From an uncultured Alphaproteobacteria bacterium (GTDB lineage: Bacteria > Pseudomonadota > Alphaproteobacteria > HIMB59 > GCA-002718135): a DNA stretch of 64,000 nt. Location: NCBI GenBank assembly GCA_902560675.1, contig CACEMP010000001.1:145046-209045 (forward strand). The letters run 5' to 3'. Positions within the stretch are counted from its first letter, which is position 1; every line of letters starts with the position of its first letter. A program made the position numbers and the translations under genes. Of this stretch, positions 36,344 to 44,837 are shown in pieces. Below the pieces are notes generated by a model. The model ran no database searches and had not been told where the DNA came from. It saw only the letters and a program-made list of their open reading frames with translations.

Positions 36344-37042
36344 TTAAGTTTTTTTTAAAAAATACTGATCTAAAAATGAATCTAACCAATTTGAAATATT
36401 TTTATTATATTTGTAACGATAATAAAGTTGAACAAATATATTTTGAGCTCCTTTAACAAATAATTTTTTAGGATTCTTTAATAATACCAGATACAACCAT
36501 CTTATATGAAGTTTAAAATTTACTTCAGGATGAAATTGAAGAGCATAACAATTTTGATATTTAAAAGCTTGATTATTAAAAATATCACCCCTTGCTAATA
36601 ACTCACAGCCTGTAGGAAGAGAAAATCCTTCAGAATGGAATTGAAAGAAAATCTTTTGAGAATTAAAAAGATTTTTTGCATTTTCAGTTGGTTCAATTTT
36701 ATAAAAACCAATTTCTGAAAGACCATCTTTATTGGTTGTAATTTCTGAACCTAAACATTTAGCTAATAATTGTGCACCAAAACAAATTCCAAGGTAAGGA
36801 ACGTCAGTTTTTATAACTTTGTTTATCCATTCTAATTCTTTATTTATATATTCATCTTCATCGTTTATGCTTCCTGGCGCACCAAATACAACTATAGCTG
36901 AGTATTGATTAATATTTAAAGGAAGTTCTTCGCCTAAAGGTGGTCTACATATTTCAGTAACATACCCCCTATCTCTAAATTTATTTCCTACATCTCCTGG
37001 AAGTGAAGTTTTTTGATGTAATACAAACAAAACCTTATTCAT
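36344..37042 (-). CDS. Class I glutamine amidotransferase-like protein
   Basis: The 232-residue product resembles GMP synthase-type GATase domains acting alone. It shows the nucleophile elbow PYLGICFGAQLLAKCLG (Cys near residue 102) and the catalytic His-Glu in YALQFHPEVNF. The oxyanion-strand element VVFGAPGSINDE is also present. No synthetase domain is attached. Stand-alone members act in glutamine or gamma-glutamyl hydrolysis (for example PuuD-like); the substrate is not evident. It is the gene upstream of the MOSC gene (12-base gap), so both may share a transcript. Confidence 0.8.
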   Translation of the reverse strand: MNKVLFVLHQKTSLPGDVGNKFRDRGYVTEICRPPLGEELPLNINQYSAIVVFGAPGSINDEDEYINKELEWINKVIKTDVPYLGICFGAQLLAKCLGSEITTNKDGLSEIGFYKIEPTENAKNLFNSQKIFFQFHSEGFSLPTGCELLARGDIFNNQAFKYQNCYALQFHPEVNFKLHIRWLYLVLLKNPKKLFVKGAQNIFVQLYYRYKYNKNISNWLDSFLDQYFLKKT

Positions 37043-37132
37043 ACTAGATTATTAATAATAAATATTTTATTAATATGAAAATACTATTTCATAAAAATTG
37101 TAAGTATTTTGTATATTAATTTACAATGATAC

Positions 37133-37543
37133 TTATGTGACAAAATAATCAATATCTAAAATCTTTATGTAAAACATAAGAGTAAAATAACCAAAATTCA
37201 TCATTACAACAAAACTAATAAGCATATTGATCGATTTAGGGAGTGAATTTCCTAAAAAATCATCCCAAAAAACTTTTTCTAAATATATAGCTAATTCAAA
37301 GTATATAAGTGTAATAATTGCAGCATTAAAAATTATTAATGAAGTTAATCCATTTGAACTTAACCAGTAATTAATTAAAAATAATGTTAAAGAAAAAAAA
37401 GAATAAACAGAAAAATTTAACAAGATTTTTTTATTTTTTGAAAATTTTTTAAAAAAAATAATATATTTTGTATTTAAAAATAACAAAATTAATAATGAGC
37501 TAAAAAAAGAAATTATTAATATTTTTGTTATTTGATATTCCAT
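37133..37543 (-). CDS. Hypothetical membrane protein with four predicted helices
   Basis: The 136-residue product is hydrophobic with about four transmembrane segments: roughly residues 7-28, 43-62, 66-85 and 108-129. Basic residues (FFKKFSKNKK) lie between the first two. I do not recognise the family. It stands 50 bases from a divergent methyltransferase gene. Its base composition is even more A/T-biased than neighbours, in keeping with a membrane protein rich in Phe, Ile and Leu. Confidence 0.6.
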   Translation of the reverse strand: MEYQITKILIISFFSSLLILLFLNTKYIIFFKKFSKNKKILLNFSVYSFFSLTLFLINYWLSSNGLTSLIIFNAAIITLIYFELAIYLEKVFWDDFLGNSLPKSINMLISFVVMMNFGYFTLMFYIKILDIDYFVT

Positions 37544-37593
37544 TTATATAAATTTTTTATATAACTAAAAAAATATATAAGAAAAATAAGAAA

Positions 37594-38364
37594 ATGAAAT
37601 TTGATAATGAAACTAGTATTATTCAACAAAAGATAGCTAATGGTTATGCTGGAGTTTCACGCAGACTTGCTATTATTAATGCTCTAAATTTAGAAACTAA
37701 TGAAACTGTTATAGATATAGGTTGTGGTGGTGGCCATTTAGTCGAAGATATTTCATTATCTGTTGGGGAAAAAGGCAAAGTAATAGGCATTGATCCAAGC
37801 CAAGATCAATTAGATGTTGCAAGCGATAAATGCAAAAATCAAAATAATGTGGAACTTATTTGTACTACAGCTGATGATATAAATATAGATGATGAATCAT
37901 GTGATAAAATTACAGCTACACAAACATTAGAATATATCGAAGATATAGATACATCTTTAAAAGAAATAAAAAGAATTTCTAAAACTAATTCAAAATTTGT
38001 TAATGTCTCAATTCTTTGGGACTATTTTAGATTTTATGGACCAGAAAAAGAAATTAATGATCTTATTCATGAAGCATTTAGAGCGCATTGTTTTCACCAA
38101 ATGCTTCCACTAGATTTAATTGGTAAATTAAAAAAACTTGGGTATAAAAATATAAGTTCTCAAAATTTATCCTATTTAATTACAAATAGAGATAACAATT
38201 CACCAGCTATTTTTTATGAAACTATGTTAAGTAAATTTGCGTTAAGCCAAGGTGTTTCAGAAGATAAAGTTGATGATTGGAGAAAACAGTTAAACAAGAC
38301 TGAAAAGGAAGGTAAATTTGGATTTACAAGCTTTCCAGTACTAACTTCAGCATATTTAGGTTAA
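37594..38364 (+). CDS. SAM-dependent class I methyltransferase
   Basis: The 256-residue product carries motif I as VIDIGCGGGHLVEDI (about residues 39-53), the acidic residue after beta2 in VIGIDPSQDQLDVA, and a UbiE-type post-I pattern with TATQTLEYIEDIDTSLKEI. It belongs to the Methyltransf_11/25 group. The substrate is not identifiable; arsenite methyltransferases lack cysteine counterparts here. It is followed 7 bases later by the YtoQ-family gene on the same strand. Confidence 0.85.
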   Translation: MKFDNETSIIQQKIANGYAGVSRRLAIINALNLETNETVIDIGCGGGHLVEDISLSVGEKGKVIGIDPSQDQLDVASDKCKNQNNVELICTTADDINIDDESCDKITATQTLEYIEDIDTSLKEIKRISKTNSKFVNVSILWDYFRFYGPEKEINDLIHEAFRAHCFHQMLPLDLIGKLKKLGYKNISSQNLSYLITNRDNNSPAIFYETMLSKFALSQGVSEDKVDDWRKQLNKTEKEGKFGFTSFPVLTSAYLG

Positions 38365-38371
38365 TTTATTT

Positions 38372-38821
38372 ATGAAATTAAAAGTTTATTTATCTGGTGA
38401 AATTCATACTAATTGGCGAGATGAGATAATTGATAAATGTAAATCTAAAAATTTAGAAATTGAATTTATGAGCCCGGCTACAAATCACGAACTATCAGAT
38501 GATGTTGGTGTAAAGATCCTAGGAAATGAAGAAAAAAAATTTTGGCACGATAACAAAGGAGCTAAAATAAATGCCATACGAACAAGAAATGCGATAGAAA
38601 AAGCAGATATAGTTGTAGTACGTTTTGGTGAAAAATATAAACAATGGAATGCTGCTTTTGATGCGGGGTATGCATCTGCATTAAATAAATCCCTTATAAT
38701 AATGCATATTGATGAACATCAACATGCTTTAAAAGAAGTTGATGCAGCCGCACTTGCTGTTACAAAAAATACTGATGAAATTGTAAATATTCTTCAATAT
38801 TCTATTAAAGGAAGTTTATAA
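38372..38821 (+). CDS. YtoQ family protein
   Basis: The 149-residue product matches the small YtoQ family: KVYLSGEIHTNWRDEII at the N terminus, FMSPATNHELSDDVG, and the highly conserved KADIVVVRFGEKYKQWNAAFDAGYASALNK (given as RFGEKYKQWNAAFDAGYA). The fold resembles nucleoside 2-deoxyribosyltransferases, with an internal DAG motif. Its reaction is not established. It converges with the GST-like ORF, with 34 bases between stops. Confidence 0.88.
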   Translation: MKLKVYLSGEIHTNWRDEIIDKCKSKNLEIEFMSPATNHELSDDVGVKILGNEEKKFWHDNKGAKINAIRTRNAIEKADIVVVRFGEKYKQWNAAFDAGYASALNKSLIIMHIDEHQHALKEVDAAALAVTKNTDEIVNILQYSIKGSL

Positions 38822-38855
38822 TTTTATAAATTTTTCTTATTAAATAAATCTTTTA

Positions 38856-39068
38856 TTATGTTTGATTAGTACTAGTTGGATGCTCATTATCATCTATTAC
38901 AAGAACTGGTAATTGTTTAAAAGAAATTGTTGGTTTTACCTCTGGCCATTTTTTTTTATAGTACTCCCATGACATTAAGTATTCGTATTCAGTTTTAGTA
39001 TAATGAAGAAGTAGTTGAGGTGCTTCTGCAAGCGCTCTCATTTTAAAATAAATTAATTTTAATGACAT
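38856..39068 (-). CDS. Isolated N-terminal (thioredoxin-like) domain of a glutathione S-transferase, truncated
   Basis: The 70-residue product looks like the first domain of a sigma-class GST: KLIYFKMRALAEAPQLLL with the catalytic-type Tyr at position 7, and PTISFKQLPVLVIDDNE with the cis-Pro at P54. The frame ends after HPTSTNQT with two stop codons, where normal GSTs continue with the second half of the fold and a 120-residue helical domain. Only 34 bases follow before the next gene. It is either a decayed gene remnant or a stand-alone mini-GST. The domain call is from motif memory. Confidence 0.6.
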   Translation of the reverse strand: MSLKLIYFKMRALAEAPQLLLHYTKTEYEYLMSWEYYKKKWPEVKPTISFKQLPVLVIDDNEHPTSTNQT

Positions 39069-39105
39069 AATTAATTATAATTCAATAAAGTTGTATTTAT
39101 AATAT

Positions 39106-40716
39106 TTATTTACCAAAAATACCAAGTTTAACACCATAATCTACTGCTATACCATAATCGGGATCATCATCACTATCAACTATCAATTGACCAGTTTTTC
39201 TTAGAAGACTGTGACAGTCTTTCGTAAGATGTCTTAACTTTACTTGTTTACCTAATTTAGAATATCTTTCTGCAATATCCTCAATTGCTTTTAAAGCTGA
39301 TTGATCAATAACTTTTGAATTTGCAAAGTCTATTATTACTAAGTTAGGATCTTTAGCAGGCTTAAAAATTTCCAAAAAACTATTAGTTGAACTAAAAAAA
39401 AGAGGTCCTTCAATTTCATATACCTTTGCACCCTTTTCTGTTCTTGATTGTCTCTCTATTGCTCTAATTCTTGAAGCAGATTTCCAAGCAAATACTAATG
39501 CATTAATAGTAACACCAGCAACTACAGCAACGGCCAAATCTTCTAATACAGTTATTAAAGTAACTAAAACAATTACCAATGCATCAGAACGAGGGACAAC
39601 AAATAATAATTTAAGTGAATTCCAAGCAAATGTTCCTATTACTACCATAAACATTACTCCTACTAATGATGCTATAGGAATAAGTTCGATTATATTTGAT
39701 GTATAAAGAATAAAAATTAGTAAAAAAATTGCTGCTGATATACCAGCGATTCTTGTTCTACCTCCTGATTTTACATTTATCATTGATTGTCCAATCATTG
39801 CACAACCACCCATACCACCGAAAAAACCTGTGATACTATTAGCAACACCTTGAGCTAAACATTCTTGTCTTGTTCCACCTTTTTTGTTTGTTATTTCTCC
39901 TACTAGATTGAGAGTTAATAGACTTTCAATTAAACCAATAGCCGCTAATATAATTGCGTAAGGAAATATTATGAAAAAAGTATCAAGATTAAAAGGAACT
40001 GTAGGAATAGAAAAGTTTGGAAGACCTCCTGCTACACTTGCTAAATCTCCAACTCTTGGAACAGGTAAATCTAAAAGTAAAACTAGAAAAGTGACAAGAA
40101 GAATTGCAGCTAATGTAGATGGTATGAATTTAGTGACCCTTGGTAAGTACCATATAATTAGCATAGTTAAAAAAACTAATACTAAAGAATATGTAAGAAC
40201 ATCACCTGACATCCATTTAAATGTTCCATCAAAATTATATATTTGAAATTGATGTAATTGGGATAATCCAATTACGATTGCTAAACCATTTACAAAACCT
40301 AACATTACAGGTTGAGGAACCATACGCATAAATTTTCCTAATTTAAAAATACCTGCCAGAAATTGTAAAATTCCCATAAGGATTACTGTGGCAAATAAAT
40401 ATTCCACTCCATGTTCCGATACCAATGACACCATAACAACAGCTAATGCTCCCGTTGCTCCAGAAATCATTCCTGGTCTTCCTCCAAAAATTGCAGTTAT
40501 TAGTCCTACGATAAAAGCCGCATATAACCCTGAAAGTGGGGTTACACCTGCTACAAATGCAAAAGCAATGGCTTCTGGTACGAGTGCAATTGCAACGGTC
40601 AATCCTGATAAAATTTCAATTTTAAAAAGTGAAAAAGATGCTCTGCCTTTTGGAATATATTCGTCTTTATTTAGACCTAGAGAATTTGCAAATTGATTTA
40701 CTGTTGATTTAATCAT
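39106..40716 (-). CDS. SulP family anion transporter with STAS domain
   Basis: The 536-residue protein has 10-12 transmembrane segments, beginning with the SulP signature ALVPEAIAFAFVAGVTPLSGLYAAF, then GATGALAVVMVSLV and a CIGQSM-like GGCAMIGQSMINVKSGGRTR. A C-terminal STAS domain follows (about 425-520) with VIIDFANSKVIDQSALKAIE. SulP members carry sulfate, bicarbonate or other anions. GGCAMIGQSMINV resembles the bicarbonate/chloride group as much as sulfate permeases, so the substrate is open. Confidence 0.9.
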   Translation of the reverse strand: MIKSTVNQFANSLGLNKDEYIPKGRASFSLFKIEILSGLTVAIALVPEAIAFAFVAGVTPLSGLYAAFIVGLITAIFGGRPGMISGATGALAVVMVSLVSEHGVEYLFATVILMGILQFLAGIFKLGKFMRMVPQPVMLGFVNGLAIVIGLSQLHQFQIYNFDGTFKWMSGDVLTYSLVLVFLTMLIIWYLPRVTKFIPSTLAAILLVTFLVLLLDLPVPRVGDLASVAGGLPNFSIPTVPFNLDTFFIIFPYAIILAAIGLIESLLTLNLVGEITNKKGGTRQECLAQGVANSITGFFGGMGGCAMIGQSMINVKSGGRTRIAGISAAIFLLIFILYTSNIIELIPIASLVGVMFMVVIGTFAWNSLKLLFVVPRSDALVIVLVTLITVLEDLAVAVVAGVTINALVFAWKSASRIRAIERQSRTEKGAKVYEIEGPLFFSSTNSFLEIFKPAKDPNLVIIDFANSKVIDQSALKAIEDIAERYSKLGKQVKLRHLTKDCHSLLRKTGQLIVDSDDDPDYGIAVDYGVKLGIFGK

Positions 40717-40760
40717 TATAAGGTAATTTTAAAATAGTTTACTTATAATATAAGTAAACA

Positions 40761-40837
40761 TGGTCGGGGAGAAAGGATTCGAACCTTCGACCCCCTGGTC
40801 CCAAACCAGGTGCGCTACCAGGCTGCGCTACTCCCCG
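40761..40837 (-). tRNA. tRNA-Pro (TGG)
   Basis: Minus strand: CGGGGAG (40837-40831) pairs with CTCCCCG (40771-40765), then A and an encoded CCA (40763-40761). The D arm is TAGCGCAGCCTGGTAGCGCA. The anticodon loop in CCTGGTTTGGGACCAGG gives TGG for Pro, and the T arm has GGTTCGAATCC. It lies between the SulP gene and the TPP riboswitch. Confidence 0.96.
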
Positions 40838-40914
40838 AAAAAAATTTGTTATATTCATAAATAAGCTAAAAACAATTCTTTTATGTTTGTTTTCTAAAAT
40901 AATATTTATTATAA

Positions 40915-40987
40915 TAATATTAGGGGTGCTTAAATGCTGAGATTTATACCCTTTTAACCTGATCTGGATAATGCCAGCGGAGGAAAA
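40915..40987 (+). promoter_or_regulatory. TPP (thi-box) riboswitch controlling thiBP
   Basis: The aptamer core is clear: GGGGTGC (40923-40929), TGCTGAGA (40935-40942), ACCC (40948-40951), then ACCTGATCTGGATAATGCCA and GCGGAGG. P2 is GGGT/ACCC; P3 is minimal (GC, six-base loop, GC); P5 is CTGG/CCAG; P4 includes CCT (40958-40960) pairing with AGG (40981-40983). The same GGAGG at 40979-40983 is the Shine-Dalgarno sequence for the ATG at 40988. Binding of thiamine pyrophosphate should therefore mask the ribosome site directly. No separate terminator hairpin fits between aptamer and start. Confidence 0.95.
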
Positions 40988-41971
40988 ATGAAAACTATAC
41001 TAATTTTTTTTACTACCTTATTTATCTCTTTCTCAATCTATGCTGAGAAACTAACTATTTATACCTATGACTCTTTTGTTTCAGAATGGGGTCCTGGACC
41101 CATAATTGAAAAAATATTTGAAGAAAAACATAATGCAGATGTAGAATTTGTTGCTGTAGACAGTGCCGCAACATTATTAAATAAGGTTATTTTAGAAGGT
41201 AATACTTCCAAGGCAGATATAGTTTTAGGTCTTGATATGAATTTATTTGATTTAGCTGAACAATCTGGGCTTTTTTCATCTCATAACATCAAAGATATAA
41301 ACAACTTAATTAATTTACCATTAAAATGGGAAAGTAATAAGTTTGTTCCATATAATTATGGCTACTTCTCTTTTGTATATAATGAAGCAAATCTAGAATT
41401 TCCTCCAAAATCAATGGATGAGTTAATTAATTCTACTAATGCTAGAATTGTAATTCAAGACCCAAGAACCTCTACACCAGGATTAGGATTATTAACTTGG
41501 ATGAAAGCATTATATGGAGATAAAGCTGGAGATGAGTGGAAAAAACTAAATAAGAAAATTATTTCAGTTACCAAAGGATGGACAGATGCATATTATAATT
41601 TTTTTATGGCAGGAGAAGCTGATATGGTTTTAAGCTACACTACATCTCCTGCTGCACATATTATGTTTGAAGAAAGATATGATATTCTTGCTACAACTTT
41701 TGAAGAAGGAAATTATATAACAATTGAATTTGCAGGCATTTTAAATAATTCACAAAATAAAGGTTTAGCAAATAAATTTCTAAATTTTATGTTGTCTGAA
41801 GAATTTCAATCAGTGATACCATCAACAAATATTATGTACCCTGTTACAAATATTAAAGATTTGCCTGAAGCATTTGATAAACTAAATATTCCTAACTTTA
41901 TTCAAATGGATCCAAAAGAAATTAATAAGAATAAAGAAAAATGGATTGATGAGTGGCTTAACGCTTCGTAA
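40988..41971 (+). CDS. thiB: Thiamine ABC transporter substrate-binding protein ThiB
   Basis: ThiB binds thiamine or its phosphates in the periplasm. The 327-residue protein has a signal peptide (MKTILIFFTTLFISFSIYA, cleaved near 19), then KLTIYTYDSFVSEWGPGP, the family's start, and VAVDSAATLLNKVILEGN, LGLDMNLFDLA and VVTKGWTDAYYNFFMAGEAD-like residues (GWTDAYYNFFMAGEADM). It lies directly under a TPP riboswitch, which confirms the thiamine role. ThiP follows after 5 bases. Confidence 0.95.
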   Translation: MKTILIFFTTLFISFSIYAEKLTIYTYDSFVSEWGPGPIIEKIFEEKHNADVEFVAVDSAATLLNKVILEGNTSKADIVLGLDMNLFDLAEQSGLFSSHNIKDINNLINLPLKWESNKFVPYNYGYFSFVYNEANLEFPPKSMDELINSTNARIVIQDPRTSTPGLGLLTWMKALYGDKAGDEWKKLNKKIISVTKGWTDAYYNFFMAGEADMVLSYTTSPAAHIMFEERYDILATTFEEGNYITIEFAGILNNSQNKGLANKFLNFMLSEEFQSVIPSTNIMYPVTNIKDLPEAFDKLNIPNFIQMDPKEINKNKEKWIDEWLNAS

Positions 41972-41976
41972 ATAAA

Positions 41977-43566
41977 TTGTACTATAAATATAATTATTCA
42001 GTATTATTTTTTTTTGGATTAATAATTATATTACCTTTCATAGGTATTTTTTCAAAAATTAACTTTGATTTAGATATTATTTATAATTTTTTTCAAAATT
42101 CATATACACATCGTCTAATTTATTTCTCATTATATCAGGCTTTTATTTCAGCACTATTAAGTTGTTTTTTAGCTATTCCATTCGCACTAGCATTAAATAG
42201 ACATAAGAATTTAAAAATTATTAAATTTATCGTTTCTCTTTGTGGTTTTTGCTTTGTTATACCAACAATCTTAATAGTGTTTGCAGTTATTAAACTCTTT
42301 GGAAATAATGGGTTTTATAACTCATATTTTAATATGTATGAAAATTTATCGATAGAGACAATTTTTGGAATGAAAGCAATATTAATTGCTCACGTACTTC
42401 TTAATGCACCATTTGCTACCAGATTATTTTTTCAATCCTTAAATAGTATTCCTTTAAAATATTATGAAATATCTAGTTCTTTAAATATTACTTTTTTTGG
42501 TAATCTTATTAATTTGGAGTTACCCTATATTAAACAAAATTTTTTTAGTGTTTTCGCAATAATATTCTCTCTTTGTTTTTTAAGTTTTGCAATAGTAATG
42601 GCTTTAGGTGGTGGGCCTATGTATTCAACTATCGAAGTAGCAATTTATCAGTACGCACTTTTTGATCTAAATTTTAATAAAGCAATTTTACTTAGTTTTT
42701 TACAAATAATTATTTGCCTATTTTTTTTGTTTATTGGGTTCTACAAATTAAAAGGTTCAAATTTTTTTGAAATAGGTCAAAGTAATTTAATTCATCCTCA
42801 CAAAAACTACAGAGTTATTAAAATAATAGATTTCTTTATAATTATTTTTTTTTCAATTTTTCTCTTTTCTCCTATCCTTTCTATAATTTATAATTTTGTA
42901 AATAATGGATTTTATATATCTTCAATTAATAATAAATTTTTGGAATCATTTTTTAATTCTTTAGTTATATCTATTACTACAGGAATAATTGTTAGTATTT
43001 CTGGATTTATAATTTCATCTATAGTAGTAGTAAATTATAAAAATATAATTTTTCAGCAATCAATTTTTTTAATAAGCTCTTCGATAATAATTATTTCTCC
43101 AATTATATTTAGTCTTGGTTATTTTATTGTATTGGGTGAATTACGATATCTACAAATTGTTAAATATTTAGTGATAATTTTGATTAATTCTCTATTTTTA
43201 TTACCTTTTTCAATATTGATAATTTTCAACAATCTAAAAAATAATTTTCTAAATTTTGAAAACTATCAACAAACTTTTCGTTTAAGTATAATGAATTATT
43301 TTATTATTTTATACCCACTTATTAAAAAAAATATTATTTTTGTATTTGCATTTTCAACAGTTATTACTTTTGGTGATTTTACAATAATTTCATTTTTTAA
43401 AGATCAGAATTTTGATACTCTACCATCCTATCTATATAAATTAATTAGTGTTTATAAATTTAATGAAGCTTCCTTTGTTGCTGGTATTATTCTATTATTA
43501 AGTATGATTATTTTTTTATTAATTGATAATTTAAATTACCAAGGCAAGTTAGCCATTAAAACATGA
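41977..43566 (+). CDS. thiP: Thiamine ABC transporter permease ThiP
   Basis: The 529-residue protein is a fused double permease with about 12 helices and two coupling loops, the first around LKYYEISSSLNITFFGNLI and a weaker second one around NYQQTFRLSIMNYFIILYP. The start is a TTG at 41977, the only plausible start near thiB; no ATG is available nearby. The coupling loops depart from the usual EAA consensus. Its last 31 bases overlap the convergent nhaD gene. No ThiQ ATPase is in the window, so the ATPase must be elsewhere or shared. Confidence 0.9.
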   Translation: MYYKYNYSVLFFFGLIIILPFIGIFSKINFDLDIIYNFFQNSYTHRLIYFSLYQAFISALLSCFLAIPFALALNRHKNLKIIKFIVSLCGFCFVIPTILIVFAVIKLFGNNGFYNSYFNMYENLSIETIFGMKAILIAHVLLNAPFATRLFFQSLNSIPLKYYEISSSLNITFFGNLINLELPYIKQNFFSVFAIIFSLCFLSFAIVMALGGGPMYSTIEVAIYQYALFDLNFNKAILLSFLQIIICLFFLFIGFYKLKGSNFFEIGQSNLIHPHKNYRVIKIIDFFIIIFFSIFLFSPILSIIYNFVNNGFYISSINNKFLESFFNSLVISITTGIIVSISGFIISSIVVVNYKNIIFQQSIFLISSSIIIISPIIFSLGYFIVLGELRYLQIVKYLVIILINSLFLLPFSILIIFNNLKNNFLNFENYQQTFRLSIMNYFIILYPLIKKNIIFVFAFSTVITFGDFTIISFFKDQNFDTLPSYLYKLISVYKFNEASFVAGIILLLSMIIFLLIDNLNYQGKLAIKT

Positions 43567-44837
43567 AGATAAATACTAGCCACATAGCCAACAAATATAA
43601 TTGGAGTCCATTTTAAATGACCAAAAAAAGTATAGTATCCGCGAGCTTGGCCCATTAATGCTACTCCAGCAGCTGATCCAATTGATAATAAACTTCCACC
43701 AACTCCTGTTGTAAGGGTTACTAACAACCATTGGTCTATAGACATCTCAGGTCTCATTGTAATAACGGCAAACATAACTGGAATATTATCAACTATAGCT
43801 GATAAAACACCTACAATAGAATTAGCCATTGTTGGACCAAGACCGACGTATAGAAATTCAGACACTAAAGTAAGGTAGCCAATAAAGCCAAGTCCACCTA
43901 CACTTAAAATAACTCCAAAGAAAAATAGTAAAGTATCCCATTCTGCTCGAGAAATATTATTAAAAAAATCAAATTTTTCATCATCAACTGAAGAGTTGTA
44001 TGTTATTTTTAAATAAAAAGAAAAAAGACCTAAAAGACCTAGACCAAACATCATTCCTAGCATTGGAGGTAAATGTAAAATATTATGAAAATTGACTGCA
44101 CTAAAGATTGTGAATAAACCTAAAAAAATAATAAATTTTCCACCCCTTTTAATAATCACTTTTTCTGAACTAACTTCTGGTTTTTCTTTAGGAATAAAAA
44201 AATACATCACTGCTGCAGGAATTATATAATTTATAACAGATGGAAAAAATATTTTAAAGAAAGTAAAAAACTCAACAATGCCAGCTTGCCAAACCATTAG
44301 TGTAGTTATGTCACCAAAAGGGCTAAAGGCTCCACCTGCGTTTGCTGCAACAACTATGTTAATACAACCAATTGAAATAAATTTTGAATTACCTTTTCCG
44401 CATGCCATTACAACAGAGCACATTACAAGTGCAGTTGTCAAATTATCTGCAATAGGGGAGAGAAAAAAAGTAATTATTCCAGTAAATATGAAAAGCTGCC
44501 TAAAACTAAAACCCCTTGATGTTAGTTGATACCTTACATTATCAAAAACATTTCTCTCTTCAAGAGCATTAATGTACGACATTGCGACTAATAGAAATAA
44601 AAATAGTTCTGCAAATTCTAATACATTGTGTTCTAAAGCGTGTTCAATTTTATAAGCATATTCTTCATTACCTGCAAAATGGAAGGCTATAATAGCCCAA
44701 ATAACTGCTGCTGAAATAATAACAGGTTTGGATTTTCTTAAGTGACTAAATTCTTCACCCATAACAACAGCATATGCTATTACGAACACTATAAGGCTAA
44801 GAATTCCTACATATGAAGTTGTTAAATCTATTTCCAT
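43536..44837 (-). CDS. nhaD: Sodium:proton antiporter NhaD
   Basis: NhaD exchanges Na+ or Li+ for H+ across the inner membrane. The 433-residue protein is hydrophobic, in the IT superfamily, with about 11-12 helices. Typical elements are FAELFLFLLVAMSYINAL, FFLSPIADNLTTALVMCSVVMACG, NIVVAANAGGAFSPFGDITTLMVW (in part AGGAFSPFGDITT) and SAIVDNIPVMFAVI near the C terminus. It overlaps thiP tail-to-tail by 31 bases and its start overlaps the hydrolase stop by 10 bases. Confidence 0.92.
   Translation of the reverse strand: MEIDLTTSYVGILSLIVFVIAYAVVMGEEFSHLRKSKPVIISAAVIWAIIAFHFAGNEEYAYKIEHALEHNVLEFAELFLFLLVAMSYINALEERNVFDNVRYQLTSRGFSFRQLFIFTGIITFFLSPIADNLTTALVMCSVVMACGKGNSKFISIGCINIVVAANAGGAFSPFGDITTLMVWQAGIVEFFTFFKIFFPSVINYIIPAAVMYFFIPKEKPEVSSEKVIIKRGGKFIIFLGLFTIFSAVNFHNILHLPPMLGMMFGLGLLGLFSFYLKITYNSSVDDEKFDFFNNISRAEWDTLLFFFGVILSVGGLGFIGYLTLVSEFLYVGLGPTMANSIVGVLSAIVDNIPVMFAVITMRPEMSIDQWLLVTLTTGVGGSLLSIGSAAGVALMGQARGYYTFFGHLKWTPIIFVGYVASIYLHVLMANLPW

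Noticed and set aside
39971..40696. Plus-strand frames inside the SulP gene (91 and 102 codons)
   Set aside because: They are complementary to the SulP membrane helices and show no protein-like motifs.
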